Positions 47,201-54,960 of a DNA stretch of 64,000 nt are shown one piece after another. The DNA is taken from contig NC_087066.1 of assembly GCF_963678635.1 (NCBI RefSeq), positions 49,907,581-49,971,580 on the forward strand. Reading direction: 5' to 3'. Both the position numbers and the translations under genes were made by a program. Numbering within the stretch: position 1 is the first letter of the stretch; each line of letters opens with the position of its first letter. Under the pieces are notes generated by a model that had not been told where the DNA came from, ran no database searches, and was given only the letters and a program-made list of their open reading frames with translations. The stretch is from Symsagittifera roscoffensis (lineage: Eukaryota; Xenacoelomorpha; Acoela; Convolutidae).

Positions 47201-50200
47201 AGTTCAAACCCCAATTTTTGGTATGTAAAAAGTTAAAAAACCAATAATTGAGTTTGAAACAAGCTAATTTGCTATCTAAAATTATATAGAACAATTTTAT
47301 GCTCAGATGGCAAAGAGGTAATATTCCGCTAAAAATTTGGAGTTTTTCCTATTTGTATCCCACCAATGCTGTATTTACTTCATAGCTTGGAAAGCGTTTT
47401 CGTTTCTAAAAGGCACTGAACTAATAAAAACACCCATAACTTTGATTTTCCATGCGCGATCCCCAAAAAAATATGAATTGTCGAAAATAGTTCTCACAAT
47501 TATTAAGGAAATTGTATTCATGGACATGTGGCTGGACTCATAGCAAAAGGTCTCGTGTTCGATCCCCAGGGCTATCGTGATTTTGTAAAAGAAAAACAAG
47601 ATCAGATTAAATGTATCTCTTACCACATGAGTCTAAGAATCATGAATTACCTGATGCCAGAGAAATTGGCTCCCATGGTGAACGCTTCCTTGACTCCCAA
47701 TGTTTTCAAAATCGGAATTAAATCTATACTCGATTCAATTTTACACTTTGGTAACATCAAATCCAGCAATTGCTCGTTCGCTTTTGACCTCAAGCTTTTC
47801 AAACTGTCATGTTGCAAAAACTTCAGGAAGTCTGCGGGGTTGGATCCTTTTTCGGGAAGCAGAATACCCATTTCCCACGCAGAGTTCTTAGACTCGCTCT
47901 CATATGGCAAAAATGCCATTGCAAACAGCTCTTCCTTATTTTCCACGTAATCAAATCGAGCTTCTTGTCGCATGAATTTAGCCTTCACCTTTTTTTCTTT
48001 GGAAACATCAAAATCTAGTTCATCGGTCTTTGCAGGCTTGAATGGCCTGAGCCATTTCCCCTTCAAGTATACTGCATTGATCAGGGCCAAAACAGTGTCT
48101 GGCGTTGTATTTTGAACCAAGTCCTTTATCTTTCCATTCGTTTGCTTTTCAACCCAGTCATTGACAATTTTTTCGCCTTGCTTGCACCCAAATTCCACAG
48201 TTTGAACATGAGCGTTGAATTTCGACTTCAGAAGTTGAACAAAATCGGGGACGGGTTCGAAGCATAGCTGCAGGAACAGTCCATTAGCCGTTGTTAAAGT
48301 GAACTTTTGATCCGCCGATTTCTTCAGACTTCCGATAATGTTCTCAGCTTCTTTCCCGTCACTACCAGCATCGATACAAAGCGCTTTCTCCAGTTCAGCT
48401 TTCGTTTGACCGCCTGCTCCATGTTTTAGCATTGACATACAAACAAAAACACTAATAGGGGAAATTGCTGTGTTGGCATCTTTTGAGTCTTTGATGTAGA
48501 GATCGAATAGAGAACTTCCAAATTCACACGCCGTTTTGTAACTCAGTTTCGACATTTTCAAAATATCTGAAGCACGTCAAAATGTTTATTTTGCAAACAG
48601 GAAAATTAGATGAGTACAAAAATAAAACAATCGAGGCAAAAAACATTGATTTAACTTCGCAAATTGGTTTCTATTTTTCAATATTTAGGCCCCAATAATT
48701 GTGTAATTCCGATTTGAGAGTTATAAAAGCTGATAAATTATTTATATTCTTCTTTCTTTTGTGTCAACTAAAGGTCCTCAATTCTCACCAAATATGCAAT
48801 AATGAAATAAAAACGAAAAAATGAATCGATCAATATTTGATAAAGAACAAGACTGTTTGTATCAGGGCGCAGCTCGAATGCGCAGCTGCCTTTTTATTCG
48901 GACTGGTAAGCCCGTCTTCAAAAATCTATCGGCTCGCGAAAAATATTTGTTGTTCTGATCAAACTATTCAAGCAAGAAGCGGTTTGAAAAATATTCAATT
49001 TCAAAGAACAAATCGGTTCGCGAAAAGTTGATGTTTTTCTAAGCAAGTTGATGTTTTTTAACTTAATGCAAGAAGCGATCCGTATGGCGAAAAGTTTAAG
49101 TTTTTCAGTAGTAGCCATGTTATTTGTTAGAGCAAATCGGCCTGTGAAAAATCAGGTTTTTCTTAAGTAAGCTATCTAAGCTATGAAACTTTAAAATATT
49201 TTGAGTTATTTCAGATTAAAACGTTTCGCGAAAACTTGAAGATTTTCTAAGTGAGCTGTTCAAGCTATCAAATATTGAAATATTTCAAGTTGTTTCACAG
49301 AGGGAATCAATTGGCGAAAAAACTATTTTTATAAGCTAGCTATTCAAGCAAGGAAACTTGGAAAAATTTCATAGAGCGAGCTGGTTTGCAAAAAAAAAAA
49401 CAAATTTTTTCTATGCACGCTATTAAGCAAAAAACATAAAACTTTCCAACTTATTTCATGAAGCGAATCACTCCGCAAAAAATGTGAACTTTTCAAGCAA
49501 GCTATTCAAATTGGGAATTCATGAAGTTAAAATTTTTCTATTAGAGAAATCCAACCGATGAAACTTAGAAAAGATTAAACGTTGCGTCCATGGCGCATAA
49601 AAACTTTCATTTAAAATATAGGATGAAAAAAAATTGGCAAGTCAACAGAATTCGAATTAGAAAATCTCTGCTAAATTTCAAAATTTCACTGATTAGTGAT
49701 GAATTTTCAGCTGATAGACAAGGGGAAGATACTTCAGGCTATAGACAATTTATTGGGCAAATGCAGAAGCAGACACTTCAAGCAACTGCACAGCTGCTCC
49801 GATGCGGTCGAAATGATATCCTACCCTCAGATGCTAGAACACATTCAGGTGAGACTATTCTTATTTCAACGACACTGTTGGCAACAATACTCGATAGCTT
49901 AACAAATTTATAACATCGACATTTTAATATTGACAAAATTTGAAAACATCCTCTAAAAGTATACTTTTTATTCCACTGATATTAAAAATACAATCCACTT
50001 AATAAATAGAAAAGGCGCACTTCAAGCTAAAAAAAATAGCCGACAATCTGAGAATTTTTCTTCAAAGCTTTGAATAGAATCGATTTTGGAGTGAACATAA
50101 TCAAAAAGCAATGATCAGCGTCAGGGGTTCCAAAATTTTGACGACTTTTTTCATGTTTTGAAAAACATACCAAAAAGTGATTTTTTAGGCAATTTTTGGA

Positions 50201-53200
50201 AAAACTTGACCGAAGAATTGAATATTCGGCGCGCAATTACAAATCAATTGTAGAAGTTTTGTCAAGAGCTCCAACAAATTACTCTAAATCTCGACAAAAG
50301 CTATTGCAGATGCAATTTGATCAAAAGATACCTGATCGGTCATAAGCAGACTTCACCAATCTTGGAATAAAAATATTTCAACGAAAACTTTTTTGACGTC
50401 GGATCCGTCCGTAAATATCAATTAAACATAGCCTATAAACCGCTTTGAAAAAAGCTACCTCCTGGATTCTAACCTCTGACCTACAGTGTTTAGAGTCAAC
50501 TTACTGTCTAGTCAAATGCGCAAAATTTGTGATAAACTTTGCCTAATTGTTGTTATAAACTAATTGAATAGAGACATGACTATGAACAATACTGATACCC
50601 AAATTATGTCATCAATGGAAAGTCAACCCGAACACCTAAATGAACAAGAGAATGAAACTGTTCCAACTCTCAGATACAGAGATCAAACTCTTCCCAAATC
50701 TACAAAACGACCGTTTTTTGCTATGACTCCAACTCCAGATGAATCAATATCAGAAGGTTTTGAAAAACCTTGACAAGGACATTTCAAAAGTAATAGTGAA
50801 AATCTAAAGCCCATTGAAAGCGATGTTGAATCTAGAACTGCAAAATCAAGGAAAGTATTCTCGATGAAGCTAAGCAGTTTACTCATCTGGAGACACAAAA
50901 ACTGCAATTTGAAAGCTGTTTCGGCGACAGACGCGTTGGAACCATTATTTGATGACAAAAAAAAACTCCTTGATGCAGTTCTGAGTGGCAAGAGAGGTCG
51001 CTGCTAATGTTTTCTGTGCTAATTGCTCACCGTACTCCAGATTGTTATGCTAACAACCGCCTGATGACAGTACGCTTCTCTATAGCAGTGGCAAAGTTTG
51101 ATCTTTTGCGAAAAATTAAACGCCAAAAATAACTCTAAATGACTCTAAGTTTACTGGTCGAGATTGATTTTATCATGTGCTAAAAGTTATAAATTAAACA
51201 AAAATTGCAGTCATTGCATGCAGTGACTTGAATATCGGTTTTCTTCAGAAGAATAACCTATGATCAAAATATCTTGATTTTATAGAAAAAATAGGTTCTT
51301 CAATTGTAAAAACACCGACCAGAAAAAAATCAACTATGTAAACCCTAGTAGACCACTATCTGGTTAAAAAGATATTTTTGTAAAAACCGGGTCACGCAAA
51401 AAGACACGAAGGTTTCTCCGTTCGTTTTTCCGATTAATTTAGAAATATATTTGGATCATTTAAGGATCTATTCTAACATTTTTCGAGACACTTTTTGTGA
51501 CACTTCATTGTGAAGTATTTGATACCTCTGACTACTCAGAATGTGCGAAACAAAGTTCAAAGATTATCAATTGAAACTCCTCGAAGTATTGGATAATTTT
51601 GCACCAATAAAAACAGAGCAAAAAATTAAGTGTCCTTAGCTGACAATAAACATAATAATGATGATTGTAAAACAAAACTGACTTTAAAAAGCATGGTCTA
51701 AAATCAAATTAGCTTAAGAATCTAGAACACGTTTTCTAAACGCCATGGGCTTTATTGATGAATCACGGCATGTTTACTCACTGCTAAAAAAACGAAAGGG
51801 CATAAGGAAATCTCAATGTCAAACACCATCCTTAAAAACAAAACTGAACAGAGAATTATCAACCCCCTCAATAATAAGGCCAATGAATTCAATCGCTGCT
51901 TTTTGACATAGGGCAGTAACCGAGCTAGTGAAATTCTATTATCAAAAACATATCAAAGGTATGACGAGCCCAGTTTCTGTATGTTCAACTAGTCTGTTAC
52001 TGATTTAAAAGAGTCAATTTTGAAGTCAGTTAAATCTTGGTGTTTACCTAGCTTCTCAACTTTATTTTATGCCTCATACTGATTTTGAGCGAACGAAGTT
52101 CATAAAACAGTGTGGTATCAGTTCTAAAAAGCAACAATATCTTTCTACATGAGTTCTACTTAAATACTATGACTCGAATATCAAATCAATTTTGCAATAC
52201 GGAAAACTCTTTTATGATTACATCGTTATTGCCTCTTAGTGGTTCAAAAGAAACAGGCTTAAAAGAAACTACGAAGGCATTCATGAGCTAATATATATTA
52301 TGAGTTTTTCAAATTTGTTCAGATCTTTCTCAGAACTTCACTCAGAACAATTTTTGAGTAACTTGGACCAATTTGAGATTTCTACATGTGCGACAGGATG
52401 AGCTAGGTTGAGAATTTTTAGAATGTCAGATCTCAAAGACAAGACATAAAGAGCATCATCTTTTTACAGGGGGTCTAAACAATTTAATTTAATTCAACAA
52501 AACAACCTACAACCCCAATTTTCTCTATTGAAAGTCAGGATGAGCTAGTTTGAGAATTTTCAAAATGTCAGATCTCAAAGACAAGACGTAAAGAGCATCA
52601 TCTTCTTACAGGGGGGTCTAAACAATTTAATTTAATTCAACAAAACAACCTACAACCCCAATTTTCACTATTGAGAGTCCAGAACCTAGCTCATGATATA
52701 CGAGACTTGTTCATCTTAGTTTGTCCTAACCCTAATTAAATCTTTTTTTAAATTAAACCTAATTAAATTTGTTTTTCTTATTTTGTAGACCGACACCGAT
52801 AAATTGTATACAATTATAACATTTTCATAATATGTTCAAAATTACCCCTGGCTTTATGCGACGAGACAGCCATACTTGGAATTGTTCACTGTGAAGTGCT
52901 GCATGGCCTCAGTTAATGTCTCCAGACCATTAAGCCTCCAGTCATTTCTATTGGTGTTATGGGGGCTCTAGGCTATGGGAAACCTAGACAGTAACCGCTG
53001 AATGAACATGTTCAAATTGTGTAATTAAACCGGCTAATAAATACCACGACTAGCCATTCAACATCCAAAACCGTTTTTATAGCCATAAATTTATCTTTGC
53101 TCGAGTAAGACTATACTAATTGCAAATACAAGCCGTAAAAAAGTTCATAACATATGCTGGTAAAGACGATCAGTGCACCAATAGTGAAAATAAGGTTTTT

Positions 53201-54130
53201 TTGCTGAGCACTAATTTATGCGAGTTATGTTGCGAAAAATTAAATTCGCATTAGAAATTCGTAAAAGCATTTGCTTGAGTAAAAATACTAACCAAATTGA
53301 AGAATTTCCTGCCCTTTCATCAAATGAGCTTGAAAGCGAGCGGAAAAAAAAACACAAAACATACTAAACGCGCGTAAAATCCTATTTACGAAATCTCATG
53401 AAAAATTCACACACCTAAAATTGAGCCGATAGAAAATATTCACAACACGGTACTTTTATACGATATAAAAAACTCAAGATAAAATTTTAGTTTTATTTTA
53501 TACTTTCATCATTCAAACCATTACCAATTGAAATGCTTCAGTCAAACTCGTGCACCGAGAAACCATTGTTAGTTTCCAAGAAGACTATTGAGCTAATGTA
53601 AGACTCCAATCGAAAAATTACCCCCGCGAAAATTTGCAACAAGAGGGTTCGACCAGATAAAAGATTAAGCCGAACAGAATCACCTCAAAGCTCACCAGTT
53701 TGGTTGCTATCAAAAATTGAACGTATTTTTAAAACCTTGAAAATTACATCTTCTAAGCTTCCTGATGAACACCTAGAAAGTAAAAAACAAGAAACAAAAA
53801 ATATCGGCTTAAATCGCAGTGTGGGGTTGGGGGCTATAGTTTCTAAAGGACTGGGGTGCAATAATGGTAAAAAGCCGAAACATCACTAAGCGCTTTCACT
53901 ACTCCAACTTTCAATAGCACTAAAATTAAATCAAATAAGGAGCAAATTAGAAAGAGAGACAATTTGATTCAGAGTTGAATGTGTCAATTATTTTGCAGGA
54001 ATTCATCCTTCACGAGTATGACGTCATCCACAAATCACGTGCCCTCATTGATCAATACTCTGACTTCGGCAGCAGACGCAGCAAACGCAAATCAGTGGCC
54101 ACTTTACAGACCCAACAACAACAAGAATAA
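29275..54130 (+). CDS. Coiled-coil protein, CCDC42/CFAP73-like (DUF4200)
   Basis: Exons 32021-32187, 32678-32835, 37108-37193, 37262-37329, 37417-37464, 38396-38566, 49711-49848 and 53999-54130 chain in matching phases and encode about 322 residues. The candidate first exon, 29275-29454 (MDGHTTSIIISD..., ending YKQQL before a GTACGT donor), ends in phase 0, whereas the exon at 32021 needs one carried base. At least one small exon is therefore unassigned; 31269 onward is a possibility. The product is nearly all helical coiled coil. The sequence FNKQLRAEAKYKEEHRAVQT, the later YRTLLLQSAK, ITNLIQKHQTL and LQAIDNLLGKCRSR resemble the DUF4200 layout of CCDC42, CFAP73 and relatives. These are axonemal or sperm-flagellum proteins of about 310-390 residues. 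The C-terminus is basic and glutamine-rich. The intron 38567-49710 contains the serpin gene on the other strand and BEL/Pao relics; intron 32836-37107 holds the 777-bp array. Gene existence is secure; the family call is an inference. Confidence 0.75.
30111..30634. mobile_element. Family B non-autonomous element, ~520 bp
   Basis: It begins AACAAGACTGCTCGTATCAG followed by a GGGCGAAGCCC hairpin and TGTTCCGACT. It ends with GGTCGGAACAATTACAATAC, so TTCCGAC and GTCGGAA are inverted near the ends. It matches 58909-59426 in order throughout (CAATTTGGAACGATTT, AAAATGGCAATCTTTAAACC, a TATCTTTT..CATTTGAACTCA-like block). Confidence 0.6.
33330..33893. repeat. Degenerate repeat tract before the 777-bp array
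   Basis: Phrases such as AAGCAAGC, TATTCAAGCGATGAGTTTG, GCAAGCTACTCAAG and GAAAAATTTGCA recur irregularly. A similar vocabulary is seen at 48920-49580. Confidence 0.4.
33894..36225. repeat. Tandem array: three 777-bp units
   Basis: Units start at 33894, 34671 and 35448 (each with TTGCAACTGAGACACATTTC) and are nearly identical. Few differences are visible: CCAAATTAAAAGTATC in units 1 and 3 against CCAAAATAAAATGATC in unit 2; TTTACCCATC against TTTAACCATC in unit 2; CGTTTAGCTTT in unit 1 against CGTTTATCTTT in units 2 and 3. On the minus strand each unit has a 66-codon open frame (33979-34179, 34756-34956, 35533-35733; MFFGTHQVKLNS..., ending RPDQFC) that I do not recognise. Upstream of it, GAAGTTCGATCC followed by T runs resembles a pol III B box with terminator. 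The array is inside an intron of the coiled-coil gene. Confidence 0.95.
36230..36755. repeat. Degenerate pyrimidine-biased minisatellite (TGCCTTGC-like)
   Basis: About 525 bases built from variants of CTGCCTTGCGCTGCCC, with few A on the plus strand. It directly follows the 777-bp array. Open frames here (36302-36617 plus, 36402-36590 minus) are by-products of the repeat and not genes. Confidence 0.85.
37598..37920. repeat. MITE family A copy
   Basis: Left end ACATAGCCAACTTACAGTTG followed by GAAAAGAGTAATGAACGC. The interior is typical (TTTTATTCCGCTGGGAAACC). The right end is lost. Confidence 0.65.
39030..39500. repeat. MITE family A copy, degraded
   Basis: A left-end variant (GGAAAAGAGTCAGTGGGCAC) and interior blocks (GGATCAATGAAAACTAATTT, CTTTGCTGTTCGATAGTGG) are present. 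A second internal block (TCGCGACCTTTACAATTTCG) follows at 39478. Confidence 0.5.
39600..40340 (+). pseudogene. BEL/Pao retrotransposon relic: gag zinc knuckle and protease region
   Basis: The plus strand encodes FGPLYKKEHFKSFDDKLKKE, then YLCFNCLKN and a degraded TVVVNTVKRFFTIHLL, matching the BEL/Pao pattern LCFNCL...C......C+.+HHTLLH with the later Cys residues lost. Further on, after stops and shifts, are VLIVPDLNLSPANIT and HFKHLKFPNFN, then IIIGNNNPEFLE and NVPQNVPWAIKMLHGWT. These follow the BEL protease-RT linker (VP.....W.HLK.L.., LLIG.D.P, A..T.LGWT). Many stop codons mark it as long dead. It lies in the same intron as the serpin gene. Confidence 0.75.
40841..41330. repeat. Diverged tandem repeat, ~150-200-bp units
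   Basis: Three times the order recurs: (C)GGCTTATGC.GG..ACTTCCC, then TTCTACCCATT..ACCAAAATCTCAGA..GG, then TAGTTTTCGAGAAAA. Instances are near 40853, 41030 and 41190. It separates the two BEL/Pao fragments. Confidence 0.5.
41975..42450 (+). pseudogene. BEL/Pao retrotransposon relic: reverse transcriptase
   Basis: Near 41990-42090 the plus strand encodes ADIDAMFMQVLVNPEDRPYV, the BEL/Pao RT motif A pattern ADIE.MF.QV.V...D....RFLW. After a deletion and frame changes, 42146-42330 encodes SKCAIDNQTGILSAKI, then AAADKAFEEMKQLKDSLSQG and GFNSNK, matching the later RT segment (D..EEA......L..LLS.GGF.L.KW.SN). The catalytic Y-x-D-D region is missing. It probably belongs to the same insertion as 39600-40340, with the stretch between deleted or replaced. 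Confidence 0.75.
42455..42850. repeat. 57-bp minisatellite, about 7 copies
   Basis: The unit reads approximately CGAGCTTTACCAAGCTCATC + GCTTGCTTCGAGCCTCTCTG + GGTTCTTGGCTTTTT. Copies begin near 42456, 42515, 42571, 42628, 42683, 42739 and 42796. They are diverged, so the array is old. It starts right after the BEL/Pao RT relic. Confidence 0.85.
42851..44103. other. No gene seen apart from a tRNA-like segment
   Basis: Intron sequence of the coiled-coil gene, also downstream flank of the serpin gene. It is AT-rich from 43780 on. See the separate entry for the tRNA-like sequence at 43296. Confidence 0.45.
43296..43360 (+). repeat. tRNA-like sequence (SINE head or tRNA relic)
   Basis: TAGTCGGCGTGGTCTACAAG resembles a D-arm/A-box region, and 20-odd bases later CTCAGGTTCGAATCCCTCTC is a perfect B box. 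The length between them is shorter than in a normal tRNA and the acceptor ends do not pair convincingly, so I do not call a functional tRNA. Confidence 0.5.
44104..44335. repeat. MITE family A copy, short
   Basis: An intact left end (ACATAGCCAACAGACAGTTG, then AAAAGATTCAATGAACGC) and a right end CTACGTTTATCGGCTCTTAA, with about 230 bases between. It ends only about 40 bases from the serpin stop codon, so it probably lies in the 3' untranslated region. It also supplies an AATAAA on the serpin strand near 44235. Confidence 0.7.
44375..48561 (-). CDS. Serpin, intracellular (clade B-like), 2 exons, nested gene
   Basis: Exons 47651-48561 and 44375-44606 join in phase (AG|T gives Ser304) to 380 residues, the normal serpin length. 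Exon 1 carries the fold: NTAISPISVFVCMSML (helix B), GAGGQTKAELEKAL, the breach/shutter strand ALINAVYLKGKWLRPF, and LTTANGLFLQ. The C-terminal exon has the hinge EEGTEAAAAT (324-333), whose small residues are required for loop insertion, so it is predicted to be inhibitory. Counting from Gly326 as P15, P1-P1' is Cys340-Ala341 with Arg339 at P2; the neighbouring bond after Arg339 is an alternative. The tail has YVYFMHQPSTGIVLFSGVV, the usual strand 5B. There is no signal peptide, so it probably acts in the cytosol or nucleus against a serine or cysteine protease. The gene lies entirely inside intron 38567-49710 of the coiled-coil gene on the opposite strand. Its own 3-kb intron contains SINE-1 and MITE copies. 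Confidence 0.95.
44625..44960 (-). repeat. tRNA-derived SINE (family SINE-1)
   Basis: Starts 20 bases inside the serpin intron: CACAGAG-type tail with GAAGCTTCGCTTCGC, then AAAAAGCAGCTCTATAAAGT, a tRNA-like head with drift at about 44735-44810, GCAGAGAATAGATGCTATGA, and the end TTTTCGAGTCAGGGTAG. It sits very close to the splice acceptor of serpin exon 2. Confidence 0.7.
45395..45705. repeat. MITE family A copy
   Basis: Left end ACATAACCATCAGAAAGTTG followed by GAAAAGAGTCAATAAACG; right end GACCTATATAAGAGACTGAA followed by CTACGTTCATCGACTTCTAA. It is in the serpin intron. Confidence 0.75.
45820..46115 (-). repeat. SINE-1 copy, diverged
   Basis: CACAGAGGCGAATCTACACT tail, body GGCAGCAGTAAAAAGATTTT, then AAGCAGATTCGACAAATGCT and GAGCACTTTGATTTGCAATT, in the order found in the other SINE-1 copies. 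Confidence 0.5.
46116..47520. other. Serpin intron remainder
   Basis: AT-rich. It holds a solo family B end near 46460 (CTCGTATCAGGGCACGTCCC) and an isolated MITE family A right end near 46740-46780 (GACCTATATGAGTGTCTTCT). No gene is visible. Confidence 0.5.
47524..47578 (+). repeat. tRNA-like sequence
   Basis: ATGTGGCTGGACTCATAGC followed by AAAAGGTCTCGTGTTCGATC and CCCAGGG: A-box-like and B-box motifs at tRNA-like spacing. It is too short for a full tRNA. It lies 73 bases from the serpin exon 1 donor, in the serpin intron. Confidence 0.4.
48562..48919. other. Upstream flank of the serpin gene
   Basis: Should contain the serpin promoter. It includes a solo family B end at about 48845 (ACAAGACTGTTTGTATCAGG). 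No core promoter motif is clear. Confidence 0.35.
48920..49580. repeat. Degenerate minisatellite, ~85-bp units
   Basis: The phrases TTCGCGAAAA, TTTTTCTAAGCAAGCT, ATTCAAGCAA and TATTTCA(A/T)(G/A) recur in the same order about seven times with heavy divergence. It ends about 130 bases before the coiled-coil exon at 49711. Confidence 0.5.
49849..51555. other. Intron sequence; unrecognised open stretches
   Basis: Open stretches at 50564-50773 and (in another frame) up to 51005 have a mixed, protein-like composition (TLRYRDQTLPKSTKRPFFAM; DALEPLFDDKKKLLDAVLSG). They lack a family I can name and are separated by stops. They may be an upstream part of the LINE relic that follows. Confidence 0.35.
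51556..52392 (+). pseudogene. Non-LTR retrotransposon (LINE, CR1/Jockey-like) ORF2 relic
   Basis: The plus strand encodes KLLEVLDNFAPIKTEQKIK, the region after the endonuclease in CR1/Jockey-type ORF2 (..LD.HAPLKT..). Then come NNKANEFNRCFLTQGSN (compare A..FN.YF...G), LKESILKSVKSWCLPSFS, and near 52160 LLKYYDSNIKSILQYGKLFY (compare L..LY.SL..S.L.YG...W). Stops and frame changes are frequent, the RT core is missing, and the element is ancient. It lies in the intron before the last coiled-coil exon. Confidence 0.6.
52394..52678. repeat. 142-bp tandem duplication, 2 copies
   Basis: Copies start at 52394 and 52536 (both CAGGATGAGCTAG.TTGAGAA) and share GTCAGATCTCAAAGACAAGA, AAAGAGCATCATCTT, and ATTCAACAAAACAACCTACA. 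There are fewer than ten differences, so it is much younger than the LINE relic it adjoins, and may be that element's 3' tail. Confidence 0.9.
52679..53998. other. Intron sequence, no feature recognised
   Basis: AT-rich intron of the coiled-coil gene. The open stretch 53704-53889 has no domain I know and no good splice sites. Confidence 0.45.
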
Positions 54131-54496
54131 TCACAAAATTACGAACTTCAAAAACTGAAAATTTGAAGTTCATGTCGAGCTTCAAACTTTTCAGCTCTTT
54201 GAAGCTTTCCCCCATGGTTCAGTGAAACTGGGCTGAAAAATCTTTCTCAATTCCTTTTTATTTAACTCCTTTTCAATTTCCTTTTTTAAACCGCTCTGAA
54301 CCCCCACCCCATTTTCTATTTTGTACTGTTACAACTTTTCAACACATCTGATCGTTACAAAAATTAGCATTTGAACTGATTTGGCAGTTCTTATAATTTT
54401 TGCTAGACATCCAAGAACACTTTGTTGAATTTGATGCTTATGCGAGGCAGGGAAAAGGAAAAAGAGGCAACATCGCCAACTTGAAGCGGTGAACAG

Positions 54497-54727
54497 GTAT
54501 AGCGACAACTCGCAACAAAAGAAAACTCGTAAAATTTAAGGCAAACGACAATTCGCAAACTCTGAAATTTAATTTATAACACAAGTATTTTGGTTTAAAT
54601 CGCCGGTAGGCGCGCCACACGTCAATAACGGGCGCTAAATGTCGTATTAAGTCCAACCCTCTGTTGACGAGCTCGCAACACATTGGCGCGGCATCGGCGG
54701 TAAGCATATTGCGAGTTGTCTTTTAAT
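54497..54727. repeat. Possible MITE with inverted GACAACTCGCAA ends
   Basis: GCGACAACTCGCAACAAAAG at the left and TATTGCGAGTTGTCTTTTA at the right are inverted. The interior is richer in GC and CpG than its surroundings. No target duplication was recognised. It sits between the convergent coiled-coil and C2 genes. Confidence 0.4.
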
Positions 54728-54960
54728 GCTAATTGTCGTATTACGGAATTGGGTTATAATGATCCTAAATATGGAGGAAAAATAGACCATTGTATTTTGC
54801 TATCTGTTTTCGAAAATGTACATTTCGTAAATTTGATGTAGAATTGAAGATAACGTTGTTTCTATTGAAAACACTGATGGTTAAATTCACCAGAGAAACA
54901 GGAAAAAAAAGTTGGTTCAATATATCATATGTTTGAATTGGAAAGAAATAATCATGGGCA

